Source: Gemmatimonadota bacterium
GTDB lineage: Bacteria; Gemmatimonadota; Gemmatimonadetes; Gemmatimonadales; Gemmatimonadaceae
Assembly (NCBI GenBank): GCA_016704465.1
Contig: JADJAD010000015.1
Span: 1-64,000, forward strand
Length of the DNA: 64,000 nucleotides
Direction: 5' to 3'
In this document: positions 34,006 to 45,202 of the stretch, one piece after another
Numbering within the stretch: the stretch's first letter is position 1
Layout of the letters: every line of letters begins with the position of its first letter
Made by a program: the position numbers and the translations under genes
Notes under the pieces: model-generated
What the model was told of the DNA's origin: nothing
What the model saw: only the letters and a program-made list of their open reading frames with translations
Database searches by the model: none

Positions 34006-34887
34006 CTAGCGCCGCGTCGTTTCCTCGAACACGGCTCGCACGAAGCGATCGTGTCCCGCCGGCCACTCCTTCTCGTACGGCGCCCCGAGCTTGAGCGCGA
34101 GCACTTCGTCGATGGAGCGCCCGGCCCGGGCCGCAGCCTGCACGCCGTTGCGCACCGCGGCAACCGCGTCGCGCCACTGCTTCAGGCGGGCGCGGTCGGT
34201 GACCGGGCCGTGGCCCGGAATGATCTTCGTCTGGGCGTTGGTCATCGCGTACACCTGGTCGGCGGCGCTGATGACGCCCTGCGACGCGCCACCGCTGGAC
34301 AGGTCGACGAAGGGCAAGCCGGCGTTGTTGAACGCGTCGCCCATGTGCACGACGTTCGCCTTGGCGAAGTGCACGAAGGCGTCACCATCGGTGTGCGCAG
34401 GGGCGATATGCGTGGCCACGACCGAGTCGCCGTTGATGTGAAAGGTGACGGCGTCGGTGAAGGTCACCACCGGGAGCGCTTCCTTTGGCGAAGGGGCCAC
34501 ACGCTGGTTCATCGCCGCCATGAACTGCTCGGTCGACATCCGGCGGCGCACGTTGTCGTGGGCCACGATCAGGGCGCCGGCCTTGCCGAGGTTCTCGTTG
34601 CCGCCGGTGTGATCACCATGCCAATGCGTGTTCAGCACGAACTTCACCGGCTTGTCGGTGAGGGTGCGGATAGCGGCGAGCAGCTTCGGGGTGAGCGGGG
34701 CGAACTGGTCGTCCACGACGAAGACCGCGTCGTCGCCCACCGAGAGTCCGACATTGCCGCCGGCGCCGAAGAGCACGTGCACCCCGCGCCCGAGCGAGGT
34801 GGCGCGGACCTGCACCGTGTCGTAGTTCGTCTGGGCCGGCAGGGTGCCGGCGGCGAGCAGGAAGGCGGCGATGAATGGAAGGCGCAC
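34006..34887 (-). CDS. exported metallo-beta-lactamase-fold hydrolase
   Basis: A GTG start at 34887 gives a signal peptide (VRLPFIAAFLLAAGTLPAQ) and 293 residues. The MBL fold has the full metal set: HWHGDHTGGN (H-x-H-x-D-H), PAHTDGDAFVHF (His), VVHMGDAFNN (Asp) and IIPGHGPV (His). The closest resemblance is to periplasmic hydrolases of the SoxH/quinoprotein-relay or B-type lactamase-like groups. The substrate is unknown. An alternative ATG at 34947 would put a basic stretch ahead of the signal. Confidence 0.85.
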   Translation of the reverse strand: MRLPFIAAFLLAAGTLPAQTNYDTVQVRATSLGRGVHVLFGAGGNVGLSVGDDAVFVVDDQFAPLTPKLLAAIRTLTDKPVKFVLNTHWHGDHTGGNENLGKAGALIVAHDNVRRRMSTEQFMAAMNQRVAPSPKEALPVVTFTDAVTFHINGDSVVATHIAPAHTDGDAFVHFAKANVVHMGDAFNNAGLPFVDLSSGGASQGVISAADQVYAMTNAQTKIIPGHGPVTDRARLKQWRDAVAAVRNGVQAAARAGRSIDEVLALKLGAPYEKEWPAGHDRFVRAVFEETTRR

Positions 34888-35007
34888 GTGACGGCTCGGT
34901 GTGGAGGGAAGGGGAGGCAAGGTACGCGCTGCGCGCGGCGCCGTCACGCAGGAACAGGGGGCCGCAGGAGCGGCGCCGCGCGTCGTGCGCGAGAAGGGGG
35001 CGCCGGG

Positions 35008-35385
35008 TCAGATCGGCTTGTAGAGCGCCATCCACGCCGCAAGCCCGCCGGCGACCGGCAGCCCCAGCATGAGCCAGCGCGCCAGCGCCGGCCGTTGATA
35101 GGGCAGGAACGGCGCCGCGGCCAGGAAGACCCAGATGAGCAGCTTGGCCCAGATCCACGCCGGGAAGATCGCCCCGTGCGCGACGCCGAGCCGCGCCAGC
35201 ATCCCGAAACCTCCGAGCAAGACCAGAAAGGCGCCGACGCCGTGCAGCGTTGCCGTGAAGCGGCGGGAGCGATTGTCGTGACCGGTCCCACCGTTCATGG
35301 CGTGCAGGGCGACCCCGCCCAGCGCTGCCATGAGCGTGACAACCCCGATGATGTGGACAACGGTGTAGAACTCGCGGGACAACAT
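35008..35385 (-). CDS. small four-helix membrane protein
   Basis: The 125-residue protein from ATG 35385 has four hydrophobic segments: YTVVHIIGVVTLMAALGGVAL, LHGVGAFLVLLGGFGML, WIWAKLLIWVFLAAAPFL and WLMLGLPVAGGLAAWMAL. A His in the first helix and another in the second recall small haem-binding or SirB-like membrane proteins. I cannot assign a function. Confidence 0.65.
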   Translation of the reverse strand: MLSREFYTVVHIIGVVTLMAALGGVALHAMNGGTGHDNRSRRFTATLHGVGAFLVLLGGFGMLARLGVAHGAIFPAWIWAKLLIWVFLAAAPFLPYQRPALARWLMLGLPVAGGLAAWMALYKPI

Positions 35386-35497
35386 AGTGAATTCAGGAAA
35401 GAGTGAGAGTTGCTGTTGGTTTGGGTGCGCGCCGGGTGACCATTGCAGCCTCCCGCACCCCCGCCGCTCACCGGGTCGCGCCAGGGCCGCGATCCCC

Positions 35498-37309
35498 CTA
35501 CCGGGCGACGAGCGCCGTGAGCTCCGACTCGAGCGCATGGCGCACACGCCGCCTGGAGGCGGCGATCGTGTCGCGGGTGGCCGCGCTTGCTCCACCGACC
35601 TCGATCTCCTCGGTCGTGGTCAGTGCCCCATCGTACCACGCCGCCCACGTTTGCAGGATGTCTCGCTCCAGCGCGACGTCGCCACCAGCGCCACCGGCGA
35701 GCGCGGCCCGGCCGAGTGTACGCTCGGCCAACAAGCGCGCTGCAGCCGCGCGCTCCACTTCGGCGACGATCGCCCGCGCCGCGGCTCCGTCGGCCGATGC
35801 CAGCAGCAGCCCGCCGACGAGCGCGGTCACGCCCACGTTTCGCAGCTCCGCCGGCGAGACCATGGCGAGCCGGTCACCGTCGGTGTGGTAGAACTGGTCG
35901 GTGAAGTGCCACAGCAGGAGCCCAGGCTTCGCCGCCTTGAGGAACGGGGTGTGGTCGCTCCCTCCCTCGAATGGATTGGTCTTCACGACCCACCCGTTGG
36001 TCGCCGCCAGCTCCAACGCTCGACCGAGCACGTAGTCATTGAAGTAGTGCGGCGTCATCTGCTCCTTGGTGAGCACCGACCCGCCCCATTCAGTGTGCCG
36101 ATCCTCGCCGCGTGTCCAGATCGCGCTGGGGTCGGGCATCTTCTCGATCAGGAAGGTCCCGCCCGTCGTGCGCGTGTCCTCGCCGACCATGTCGAGTGAG
36201 AGCCCCCACTTGATGCCCTTGGCGCGGGTGCTGTCCTGCGTGATGAATCGGTCGGTGGAGCGGATCTCGAGCCCCCACAGGAAGGTCACCGTACGTGCCG
36301 GATCGATGGCGCCAGCCTTCAGCAGCTCGGCGGCGACCCGGGCCATTTCGACCTGCGCCCCTACGCCCGAGGCGTTGTCGTTGGCGCCGGGTTCCTGCAC
36401 GTGCGCGCTGTACACGAAGCGTTCGTCGGCGTGCGTGCGTCCGCGCACCTCGGCGACCACGGTCCGCTCGACGGCATTGCTCGTCCACTGCACCGACGAC
36501 TTCACTCGCACGCGCACGGGCCCCGCCGCGAGCGCAGTGCGCAGGCGGGTGCGTGCGTCGTGCGAGAGGGCGATCGCCCACCCCCTCGTCGACGAATCGT
36601 ACGGAATGCTGCGGAACTGGATGGATCGGGTGTTGACCTCGGGCTTGAGGTAGGCGGGGAGGTCGTAGGCAAGCACGCCCAGCGCCCCGCGCTCCACGAC
36701 GGCGGCCGCGAAGAGACGCCCCGCGCTCGCCTCGGCGAGCACGATCTTGCCGGCCACCTGCGCCGCATCGAGGGCCGCAGGAGACCCGTCCCCCGCGTCG
36801 ACCAGTTCGGCCACCACTCCCGATGCCGAGGTGCTCCAGGAATTGGTGGCGAGCATGTTCCGGTTGGTCGCCATCGTGAGGATCGGCGCTGCCTGCCCGA
36901 TCACCTCGACCGTGGCCGCGGTGGGCTCCCAGGCCGGCGCTTTCATGGGATAGCGCTCAATGCGATACACCAAGCGCGCGTTGGCCGGGGCCTGGTCCTC
37001 TTGGATGTAGCCCGCCGCGCTCAGCTGCTTGGCGATGTGGTCGATTGACGCGTCGAAGCCGCGGTTCCCGGGCCAGCGCACGTACTGGTCGAGGAAGGCG
37101 ACGGTTTCCAGCGCACGGTCTCCGTCATAGCGCGGCAAAACGAGCTGGAGGAGGGCGGCGGATGGGGAGGCGGCGCGTGCCACCGACGCAGGAGCGGCGG
37201 GCCCCTGGGCGCTCAACTCGGCCGGAGACGCGGGCCCGACGAGTCCGGCGAGCATCACGACGAGGGCCGCGCCTTCGCGTCGGGCGACTAACGTTGATGG
37301 GCGTCGCAT
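35498..37309 (-). CDS. M28-family zinc peptidase, exported
   Basis: From ATG 37309 (603 residues) there is a signal peptide (ALVVMLAGLVGPASPAELSA). A PA-like insert follows (AAQVAGKIVLAEASAGRLFAA, ERGALGVLAYDLPAY), then the M28 catalytic domain: SAHVQEPGANDNASGVG (first metal His and bridging Asp), TFLWGLEIRSTDRF (Glu pair region), DMVGEDTR (Asp) and EGGSDHTPF (final His). It should be an aminopeptidase or carboxypeptidase acting on extracellular peptides. It is divergent from the M14 peptidase gene, with only 87 bp between the two starts. Confidence 0.85.
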   Translation of the reverse strand: MRRPSTLVARREGAALVVMLAGLVGPASPAELSAQGPAAPASVARAASPSAALLQLVLPRYDGDRALETVAFLDQYVRWPGNRGFDASIDHIAKQLSAAGYIQEDQAPANARLVYRIERYPMKAPAWEPTAATVEVIGQAAPILTMATNRNMLATNSWSTSASGVVAELVDAGDGSPAALDAAQVAGKIVLAEASAGRLFAAAVVERGALGVLAYDLPAYLKPEVNTRSIQFRSIPYDSSTRGWAIALSHDARTRLRTALAAGPVRVRVKSSVQWTSNAVERTVVAEVRGRTHADERFVYSAHVQEPGANDNASGVGAQVEMARVAAELLKAGAIDPARTVTFLWGLEIRSTDRFITQDSTRAKGIKWGLSLDMVGEDTRTTGGTFLIEKMPDPSAIWTRGEDRHTEWGGSVLTKEQMTPHYFNDYVLGRALELAATNGWVVKTNPFEGGSDHTPFLKAAKPGLLLWHFTDQFYHTDGDRLAMVSPAELRNVGVTALVGGLLLASADGAAARAIVAEVERAAAARLLAERTLGRAALAGGAGGDVALERDILQTWAAWYDGALTTTEEIEVGGASAATRDTIAASRRRVRHALESELTALVAR

Positions 37310-37365
37310 CGTATGGGTGATGGGTGGAGTGCGGAAACTAGCGCCCCGCCCCCTTGATCGCCCCT

Positions 37366-37391
37366 CCCGTCCCCCGTCCCCCGTCCCCCGC
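37366..37391 (+). repeat. CCCCCGT heptamer tandem repeat at a start codon
   Basis: CCCGT then CCCCCGT twice and CCCCCGC, ending 5 bp before the ATG of the M14 peptidase. It occupies the place of the ribosome-binding site, and no purine-rich Shine-Dalgarno is present. The same unit recurs at 58367-58392. Confidence 0.8.
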
Positions 37392-37396
37392 CCCCC

Positions 37397-39769
37397 ATGC
37401 CCGTCCGCCCCGCCACTGCCTCGCTCCTGCTCGCTCTCGCCCTCGGCGTGCCGATGCAGGGCGCCGAGTCCCAAGCGACCGCTCGCGCGCCGCGTGGCGC
37501 TGCCGAAGGGGCGATTCCCACACCTGCCTCCGTCCTCGGCTGGGAGCCGGGAACCGATCGCAAGCTCCCGACCTGGCAGCAGGTCACGACCTATTTCCGC
37601 GCCCTCGACAAGGCGTCGCCGCGCGTCTCGGTACGCACGCTGGGCAAGACGGTGCAGGGGCGCGACTTTATCGTCGCCTTCATTGCCGATCCGGCCACGC
37701 TCGCCAACCTCGAGAAGTACCGGCAGATCCAGCGCAAGCTGATGGACCCGCGCCTGCGCAGGGCGGCCGAGCTGCCGCGGCTGCTCGACGAAGGGAAGAA
37801 CGTCATCCTGATCACCTCGAGCATCCATAGCACCGAGGTGGGGGGCTTCCTGACGCCGTTCGTGCTCGCCGACCGGCTCGCCCGCGGCAACTCGCCCGAG
37901 GTCCGCTCGATCCTGCAGAACACGATCATCATGCTCGTCCCCTCGCAGAACCCGGACGGGGTGGACATCGTGGGGAACTGGTACCGCTCCACGCTCGACA
38001 CGCCGGCCGAGGGGTCGGGGCCGCCGGAGCTCTACCACCCGTACGTGGGCCACGACAACAACCGCGACTGGTACGCCTTCACGCAGCCCGAGACGCGTTA
38101 CACGGTGGACTCGCTATACACCCCGTGGGACCCGCAGATCGTGAACGACGTGCACCAGCAGGGGCCCAACGCAGGGCGCATCTTCATCCCGCCCTACATG
38201 GACCCGCTGGAACCGAACATCGACCCGATCCTGACCGGGGCGACCAACGCGTTAGGCATGTCGATGGCGTGGCGGTTGATCGCCGAGGGCAAGACCGGGG
38301 TGGCGACGAACGCCTCGTACGACCAGTGGTCGCCGGCGCGGCAGTACTCGCTCAATCACCACGGGGCCCGCATCCTGACCGAGACGGCGAGCGCCCGTCT
38401 GGCGACGGCGATCACCATCCCGTTCAGCGCGTTAGGTACCGGCCGCGGGTACGATGCCAAGGTGCAGAGCTGGAACTTCCCGGCCATCTGGCAGGGCGGG
38501 CGCTGGGGGATCGGCGACATCGTGTCCTACCAGTCGGCGGCCAGCTGGGCGCTGCTGGCGCAGGCGGCGCGTGACCGGCGCCCCTGGCTGGAGAGCTACG
38601 CCACGCTCGGCGACCGCGCGATGGCGGCCGACGCCCCGTGGGCGCTCGACTCGATCGTCCCCATCGCCTTCGTGATCCCGAAGAACCAGAAGGACGCGCA
38701 GGCGCTGCAACGCCTCGTCTGGACGCTGCAGCATGGACAGGTCGAGGTGCGCGAGACGACGGCCCCGGTTGCGGCTGGCGGCGCGACGCAGCCGACCGGG
38801 AGCTACGCGGTGGTCGTGCGACAGCCGTTCGGGTCGTATGCCAAGGCGCTGCTGGAACCGCAGCAGTACCCCAACCTGCGCGAGTATCCGGGCGGCCCGC
38901 CGAAGCGCCCGTACGACGTGACGGCGCACACCCTGCCGCTGTTGTTCGGTGTGGATGTCTTCCCCGTGCGGGAGAACGTGGCGGTCACCACCACGCTCGT
39001 GCCGCCCATGCCGGAGCCGAACTACAGCGTGGTCGGGCTGACCGGCAACCGCTCGCGCCGCATCGGGATCTACCGCTCGTATGGCGCCAGCATGGATGAA
39101 GGGTGGACGCGCTGGATCTTCGACAGCCACAAGGTCCCGTTCACCTCGATCGTGGACCGTGAGCTGCGCGCCGGCAACCTCAATGCCCGCTTCGACGTGA
39201 TCATCCTGCCCGACCAGAGCGCCGGCGCGATTGCCCGCGGGCTGGGGACCAACTACCCCGACTCGCTGCGCGGCGGCGTGGGCGAGGACGGGGCGAAGGC
39301 GCTGGCCGCGTTCGTCGAGAACGGCGGGACGGTGCTCGCCTTCAACGAGGCGAGCGACTACGCCATCGATACGTTCAAGCTCCCGGTCAAGAACGCGCTG
39401 GCCGGCGTGCGCAACACCGAGTTCTATGCCCCGGGCTCACTGTTCAAGGTGACGCTCGACAAGGGCAACCCGATCGCCGCGCGCCACACCGCGTCCACGG
39501 CCGCCGTCTGGTTCGAGGACTCGCCGGCGTTCGAGATCACCGATCCCACCCGGGCCAAGGCGGTGGCGACCTACGAATCCTCGGGGAACGCCCTCGTCTC
39601 GGGATGGCTGATGGGGCCGGAACGGCTATACGGCAAGGCGGCGCTGGTCGAGGCCACGGTCGGCAAGGGGAAGGTTGTGCTATATGGCTTCCGCCCGCAG
39701 TATCGTGGGCAGACCAACGCCACGCTGCCGCTCATCTGGGATGCCATCGGGCGCGGGCCGGCGCAGTAG
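37397..39769 (+). CDS. M14-family zinc carboxypeptidase, exported
   Basis: The 790-residue protein has a signal peptide (ATASLLLALALGVPM, cleavage near GAES). The M14 domain spans about residues 55-380, with His144 and Glu147 (SSIHSTEVGG), the substrate-binding Asn-Arg in HDNNRDWYAF and the third zinc His in NDVHQQGPNAGR. The second half is a GATase-like or beta-sandwich region: RFDVIILPDQSAGAIARG, ENGGTVLAFNEASDYAI and GKVVLYGFRPQYRGQT. This long form is typical of peptidases in Gemmatimonadota and Bacteroidota. The CCCCCGT repeat sits immediately upstream of the start. Confidence 0.9.
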   Translation: MPVRPATASLLLALALGVPMQGAESQATARAPRGAAEGAIPTPASVLGWEPGTDRKLPTWQQVTTYFRALDKASPRVSVRTLGKTVQGRDFIVAFIADPATLANLEKYRQIQRKLMDPRLRRAAELPRLLDEGKNVILITSSIHSTEVGGFLTPFVLADRLARGNSPEVRSILQNTIIMLVPSQNPDGVDIVGNWYRSTLDTPAEGSGPPELYHPYVGHDNNRDWYAFTQPETRYTVDSLYTPWDPQIVNDVHQQGPNAGRIFIPPYMDPLEPNIDPILTGATNALGMSMAWRLIAEGKTGVATNASYDQWSPARQYSLNHHGARILTETASARLATAITIPFSALGTGRGYDAKVQSWNFPAIWQGGRWGIGDIVSYQSAASWALLAQAARDRRPWLESYATLGDRAMAADAPWALDSIVPIAFVIPKNQKDAQALQRLVWTLQHGQVEVRETTAPVAAGGATQPTGSYAVVVRQPFGSYAKALLEPQQYPNLREYPGGPPKRPYDVTAHTLPLLFGVDVFPVRENVAVTTTLVPPMPEPNYSVVGLTGNRSRRIGIYRSYGASMDEGWTRWIFDSHKVPFTSIVDRELRAGNLNARFDVIILPDQSAGAIARGLGTNYPDSLRGGVGEDGAKALAAFVENGGTVLAFNEASDYAIDTFKLPVKNALAGVRNTEFYAPGSLFKVTLDKGNPIAARHTASTAAVWFEDSPAFEITDPTRAKAVATYESSGNALVSGWLMGPERLYGKAALVEATVGKGKVVLYGFRPQYRGQTNATLPLIWDAIGRGPAQ

Positions 39770-39823
39770 CGCCGGCGCCAGTTCCCGCTTCCATGACTCG
39801 ATTCCTTCAGCCTTGACCGCTTC

Positions 39824-41239
39824 ATGATGACACGATTGACGACGTGCGTTGCCTCGGCCGCCTTGCTGCTGGCGGCCGTGCCGGCAGTGGCAAGCGCCCA
39901 GCACATCGGACGCACCAAGTGGGACTCCACCGCCCGCGACCTGTTCAAGGAACTCATCGAGATCAACACGTCCGAGAGTTCGGGGAGCACACTCAAGGCG
40001 GCCCAGGCGATGGCGGCGCGCCTCAAGCAGGCCGGATTCCCCGACTCGGACGTGGTGGTGATCCAGCAGACCGACCGCAAGGGGAACCTGATCGCACGCC
40101 TGCACGGCAAGAACGTCACGCGCAAGCCGATCCTCCTGCTCTCCCACATCGACGTGGTGGAGGCCAAGGAGGAAGACTGGACGCTCCCGCCGTTCACCTT
40201 CGTGGAAAAGGACAGCACCTTCTACGGGCGCGGTGTGGCCGACGACAAGGATGACTCGGCGATGCACCTGGCGACCCTCATGCGCCTGCGCGCCGAGGGC
40301 TATGCGGGCGACCGCGACATCATCGTGGCGCTCACCGCCGACGAGGAGGGAGGGGCGAACAACGGCGTGGAGTACCTGCTCACCAAGCATCGCCCGCTCA
40401 TCGAGGCCGAGTACGCGTTCAATGAAGGAGGCGGGGGACGGGTGCGCGACGGGAAGTACCTCTCGCACGACATACAGGCCAGCGAGAAGAAGTACGTCGA
40501 CTTCAGGCTGGAGACCACCAACCCCGGCGGCCACTCGTCGCGCCCGAGCAAGGACAACGCCATCACCCAGCTGTCGGCGGCGCTGCTCAAGGTGGGAGCG
40601 TACGACTTTCCCGTGAAGCTCAACGAGATCACGCGGACCTACTTCGAGCGGTCGGCGGCGATCACCCCGGGGGCGATGGGCGAGGCCATGCAGGCGCTGG
40701 CCAAGGACCCGGCCAATGCGCGGGCCATCGCCACCCTCTCGTCCGATCCCGCGTACAATTCGCAGCTGCGCACGTCGTGCGTGGCGACGATGCTGGAGGG
40801 CGGGCACGCGCCCAACGCCCTGCCGCAGCGCGCCCGGGCCAACGTCAACTGCCGCATCCTCCCCGATGCGACGACTGAAGAAGTGCAGGCGGCGCTGGTG
40901 AAGGTGGTGAACGACACCGGGGTCAAGATCTCGACCGACCGGGCGGCCCGGAACTCGCCGCCCTCGCCGCTCACGCGCGAGCTGATGGGCGAGATCGAGC
41001 GGGTCACGAGCGAGATGTGGCCGGGGGTTCCAGTCATCCCCACCATGAGCACCGGGGCGACCGACGGCCTCTACCTGCGGAATGCTGGCATTCCGGTGTA
41101 CGGCGTGACCGGCTTCTTCTATACCGACACCTTTGCCCACGGCATGAACGAGCGCATCCCGCAGAAGGCCTTCTTCGAGGGGATCGAGTTCACGTATCGG
41201 CTGGTGAAGCGGGTGACCACGCCGTCGGCGGTGCAGTAG
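39824..41239 (+). CDS. M20-family metallopeptidase, exported
   Basis: The 471-residue protein has a signal peptide (LTTCVASAALLLAAVPAVASA). The M20 catalytic domain has LLLSHIDVVEA (metal His and Asp), FYGRGVADDKDDSAMH (bridging Asp), ALTADEEGGANNG (catalytic Glu and metal Glu), and a final His in TDTFAHGMNERI. The lid domain lies at about residues 215-340 (ETTNPGGHSSRPSKDNAI). It resembles carboxypeptidase G2-like dipeptidases. It follows the M14 gene by 54 bp on the same strand, so the two are probably co-transcribed for stepwise peptide breakdown. Confidence 0.9.
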   Translation: MMTRLTTCVASAALLLAAVPAVASAQHIGRTKWDSTARDLFKELIEINTSESSGSTLKAAQAMAARLKQAGFPDSDVVVIQQTDRKGNLIARLHGKNVTRKPILLLSHIDVVEAKEEDWTLPPFTFVEKDSTFYGRGVADDKDDSAMHLATLMRLRAEGYAGDRDIIVALTADEEGGANNGVEYLLTKHRPLIEAEYAFNEGGGGRVRDGKYLSHDIQASEKKYVDFRLETTNPGGHSSRPSKDNAITQLSAALLKVGAYDFPVKLNEITRTYFERSAAITPGAMGEAMQALAKDPANARAIATLSSDPAYNSQLRTSCVATMLEGGHAPNALPQRARANVNCRILPDATTEEVQAALVKVVNDTGVKISTDRAARNSPPSPLTRELMGEIERVTSEMWPGVPVIPTMSTGATDGLYLRNAGIPVYGVTGFFYTDTFAHGMNERIPQKAFFEGIEFTYRLVKRVTTPSAVQ

Positions 41240-41600
41240 CGAAGAGCGACGGGCAGTTCGCCCGGCGGCCGTATGGGATGACGCCTCGGCGCGCGAGCGA
41301 CTCGAGGCTTCGGCGCGCGATGGGCGCCACTCGCCTGTTGCAGGTCGCTGCGAGGTGTTGAGTGGTGACGACAACGGTCGACGCGGTGCACCTGCGTCGG
41401 CCGTTTCTCGTGCTCGGACACGTTGACCGCCCGAGCAACTGAATCGCTCCCAACCTGACCGAATCGCCAGACAGGGTGACCGACCGGGCATGTAAGGTCT
41501 AAGTGCAGGTATAGCTTGAGCTTGCGGCACGCCGTGTGCGTGAGAAGTGAGCAGGTCCAACGTGACGCTGCCCACACTCACTTCGCACACGCAAATCACC
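41240..41600. other. intergenic region without a supported gene
   Basis: These 361 bp between the M20 peptidase and the lipoprotein fragment contain no protein-like frame. The stretch at 41490-41520 is less GC-rich and could hold a promoter for the lipoprotein, but no clear boxes stand out. Confidence 0.4.
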
Positions 41601-41870
41601 ATGTCCTCCCTCCGCCGCGCCCTCCGCCTCCCCCTGGCCGTCGCCTCCATCCTCGTCCTGGCCTTCACCACCGCATGCAGCGACACGACCGGCCCGGATG
41701 TCGGCGCGCGCAGCGGCTACCTGACCTCGTCGAACACGGTCAATCTCGGGTACAACGTGCCGGCCAGCACGGGAGGCACGACGACCAAGTCGGGCAAGGC
41801 GACCGGCACGCAGCCGATCGCGGTGGGCGATTCCACCCACTCCGGCCAGGCACAACGTGCCCGCCTTCTG
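41601..41870 (+). pseudogene. truncated lipoprotein N-terminus
   Basis: MSSLRRALRLPLAVASILVL then a lipobox ending at Cys26, followed by SDTTGPDVGARSGYLTSS, is a convincing lipoprotein start. After about residue 80 the frame turns into Arg/Pro-rich sequence that is clearly the shadow of the gene beginning at 42109 in another frame. The gene is therefore probably truncated or frameshifted, and the end given is approximate. No function can be named. Confidence 0.45.
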
Positions 41871-42108
41871 ACGCTCAGTCGGCACGCGCTCGATCCTGAC
41901 TCGAGAGGGCTGGTAGGCGCGCGTGGGCGCGACGCTTCAGGGCCTGGCCCACGCGGGATTCGTTCGCTGTGGTTCGAGTCGAGAGCACCGAAAGCCCCGC
42001 ACTCTTTGACACCCCCAGCGGCGCAGCGTATCGTCGAACGTGGCGAGCGGACGGAGGAGCAGGCGACGACTCCGGCCTCGACGCCGCCAACCAGAGCGGT
42101 GCGAACGA

Positions 42109-43308
42109 ATGGTCGTCTCACGTGCGAGGCGGGGGGGAGCGGTCACCCTGTCCGTGGTCTTCCTGGCGATGCTGGTCAGCGGTTTGCTGGCCGGCACCGC
42201 GCGCACGCTGCGGGGGAGCGGCGACGCACCCGAACTCATCCCCGAGCGCATCAGCAACGTCGAGTTCTGGGGCATGGTCACCACCATGTCAGAGCCGGCG
42301 GGCTACTTCCGCTCCGACAATCTCGTCTCCAACGAGCTCACCTTTCAGCACGTCATCCCGGCCCTGCTCGACCGGCTCGGCACGGGGGGCGTGTACCTCG
42401 GCGTCGGTCCCGACCAGAACTTCAGCTACCTCGTCGCCCTGCGACCACGCATCGCCTTCATCGTCGATATTCGTCGCGGCAACCTGCAGCAGCACCTGCT
42501 GTACAAGGCGCTGATCGAGCTGTCGAGCGACCGGGCCGACTTCCTGTCGTCCCTCTTCTCGAGGGCGCGCCCGCCCGCCGTGGGTGCGGAATCGAGCGCC
42601 GGAGCATTGCTCACCGCGTTCGAGTCCATGCCGGCCGACACGAATCGCCTGCGTGCGACGATCGCCGCCGTTCGTCAGCGACTTGTGGACGGGCGCGGGT
42701 TCGCGCTCGGCGAGGAGGACCTGGCGGGGATGGAGTACGTGCTGCAGGCGTTCCTGCTGGACGGTGCGGCGCTGACCTACTCGTTTGGTCGCGGGATGCG
42801 CGGGTACGGGATGCGCGGGATGCCCGCGTATGGCGAACTGCTCGTGGCGACCGACGCGGAGGGGTCCCCGCGCGGTTACCTGTCATCGGAAGAGCAGTTC
42901 GCGGTGCTGAAGGACCTCGAGGAGCGCAACCTGATCGTGCCGCTTGTGGGTGACTTCGCCGGGGCGAAGACGCTGCGTGAAGTGGGTCGCTATCTCGCGG
43001 CGCGCTCGGCGACGGTCTCGGCGATCTACACGTCGAATGTTGAGCAGTACCTTTTTCAGGGGGACGAGGGATGGCGCCGGTACTACGGCAACGTGGCAGC
43101 ACTGCCGCTCGACGAGCGCAGCGTCTTCGTGCGGGCCGTCTTCAATTACAGCGGCTATCGCGATCCCGGGATGCCGCGCGGTCCGCGCTCCGTGACCATG
43201 CTGTCCCCGGTGGCCGACGTGCTGTCGGGTGTGGGAGACGGGAGCGTGTCGTCGTACTGGGACATCATCCGGCTGTCGTACTCGCCGGTCGAACCGGCCC
43301 TGCCGTGA
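42109..43308 (+). CDS. exported protein of unknown function (LIC_10091-like)
   Basis: The 399-residue protein has an N-terminal hydrophobic signal or anchor (VTLSVVFLAMLVSGLLAG). The conserved body includes EPAGYFRSDNLVSNELTF, GGVYLGVGPDQNFSYLVALR, IAFIVDIRRGNLQQHLLYKAL, YLSSEEQFAVLKDLEERNLI and the C-terminal YTSNVEQYLF. The VGPDQNFSY and FIVDIRRGN strands resemble a Rossmann-like nucleotide-binding core, and I recall similar proteins labelled LIC_10091 family, but this link is from memory. It ends 7 bp before the start of the protein kinase gene, so the two form an operon. Confidence 0.65.
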   Translation: MVVSRARRGGAVTLSVVFLAMLVSGLLAGTARTLRGSGDAPELIPERISNVEFWGMVTTMSEPAGYFRSDNLVSNELTFQHVIPALLDRLGTGGVYLGVGPDQNFSYLVALRPRIAFIVDIRRGNLQQHLLYKALIELSSDRADFLSSLFSRARPPAVGAESSAGALLTAFESMPADTNRLRATIAAVRQRLVDGRGFALGEEDLAGMEYVLQAFLLDGAALTYSFGRGMRGYGMRGMPAYGELLVATDAEGSPRGYLSSEEQFAVLKDLEERNLIVPLVGDFAGAKTLREVGRYLAARSATVSAIYTSNVEQYLFQGDEGWRRYYGNVAALPLDERSVFVRAVFNYSGYRDPGMPRGPRSVTMLSPVADVLSGVGDGSVSSYWDIIRLSYSPVEPALP

Positions 43309-43315
43309 GCCGCGC

Positions 43316-45028
<1,713 letters not shown>

Positions 45029-45145
45029 GACGTGTCAGCAGCCCGCGATCTCGATGTCACCAGCGAAGACGTTGCCGTGCGTGGGAGACGATTTCGGGCG
45101 GACTGATATCGAGCGGCGCGTAAGAGTTACGGCGTGGGCGGGGTA

Positions 45146-45202
45146 TTGACGTCGCCGAATACATGCTTAGAATACATGCATACTTTACGGAGTTGCATGT
45201 AT
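45146..45202 (+). promoter_or_regulatory. promoter and operator of the vapBC-like pair
   Basis: TTGACG at 45146-45151 and TAGAAT at 45168-45173, 16 bp apart, form a good sigma-70-type promoter. ATACATGC occurs at 45159-45166 and 45172-45179, and inverted as GCATGTAT at 45195-45202, covering the -10 box and the start codon. This is the expected layout for autorepression by the ribbon-helix-helix antitoxin. Confidence 0.7.

Noticed and set aside
38250..38257. GTTAGGC words in chromosomal genes as possible attC core sites
   Set aside because: None of the copies outside 1-3300 has a matching RYYYAAC partner with L boxes at attC distance, and most lie inside intact conserved genes.
41547..42953. 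A 468-codon frame starting before the lipoprotein signal
   Set aside because: Only the first ~80 residues after 41601 look like protein. The rest is the shadow of the 42109-43308 gene, so it is not one long gene.
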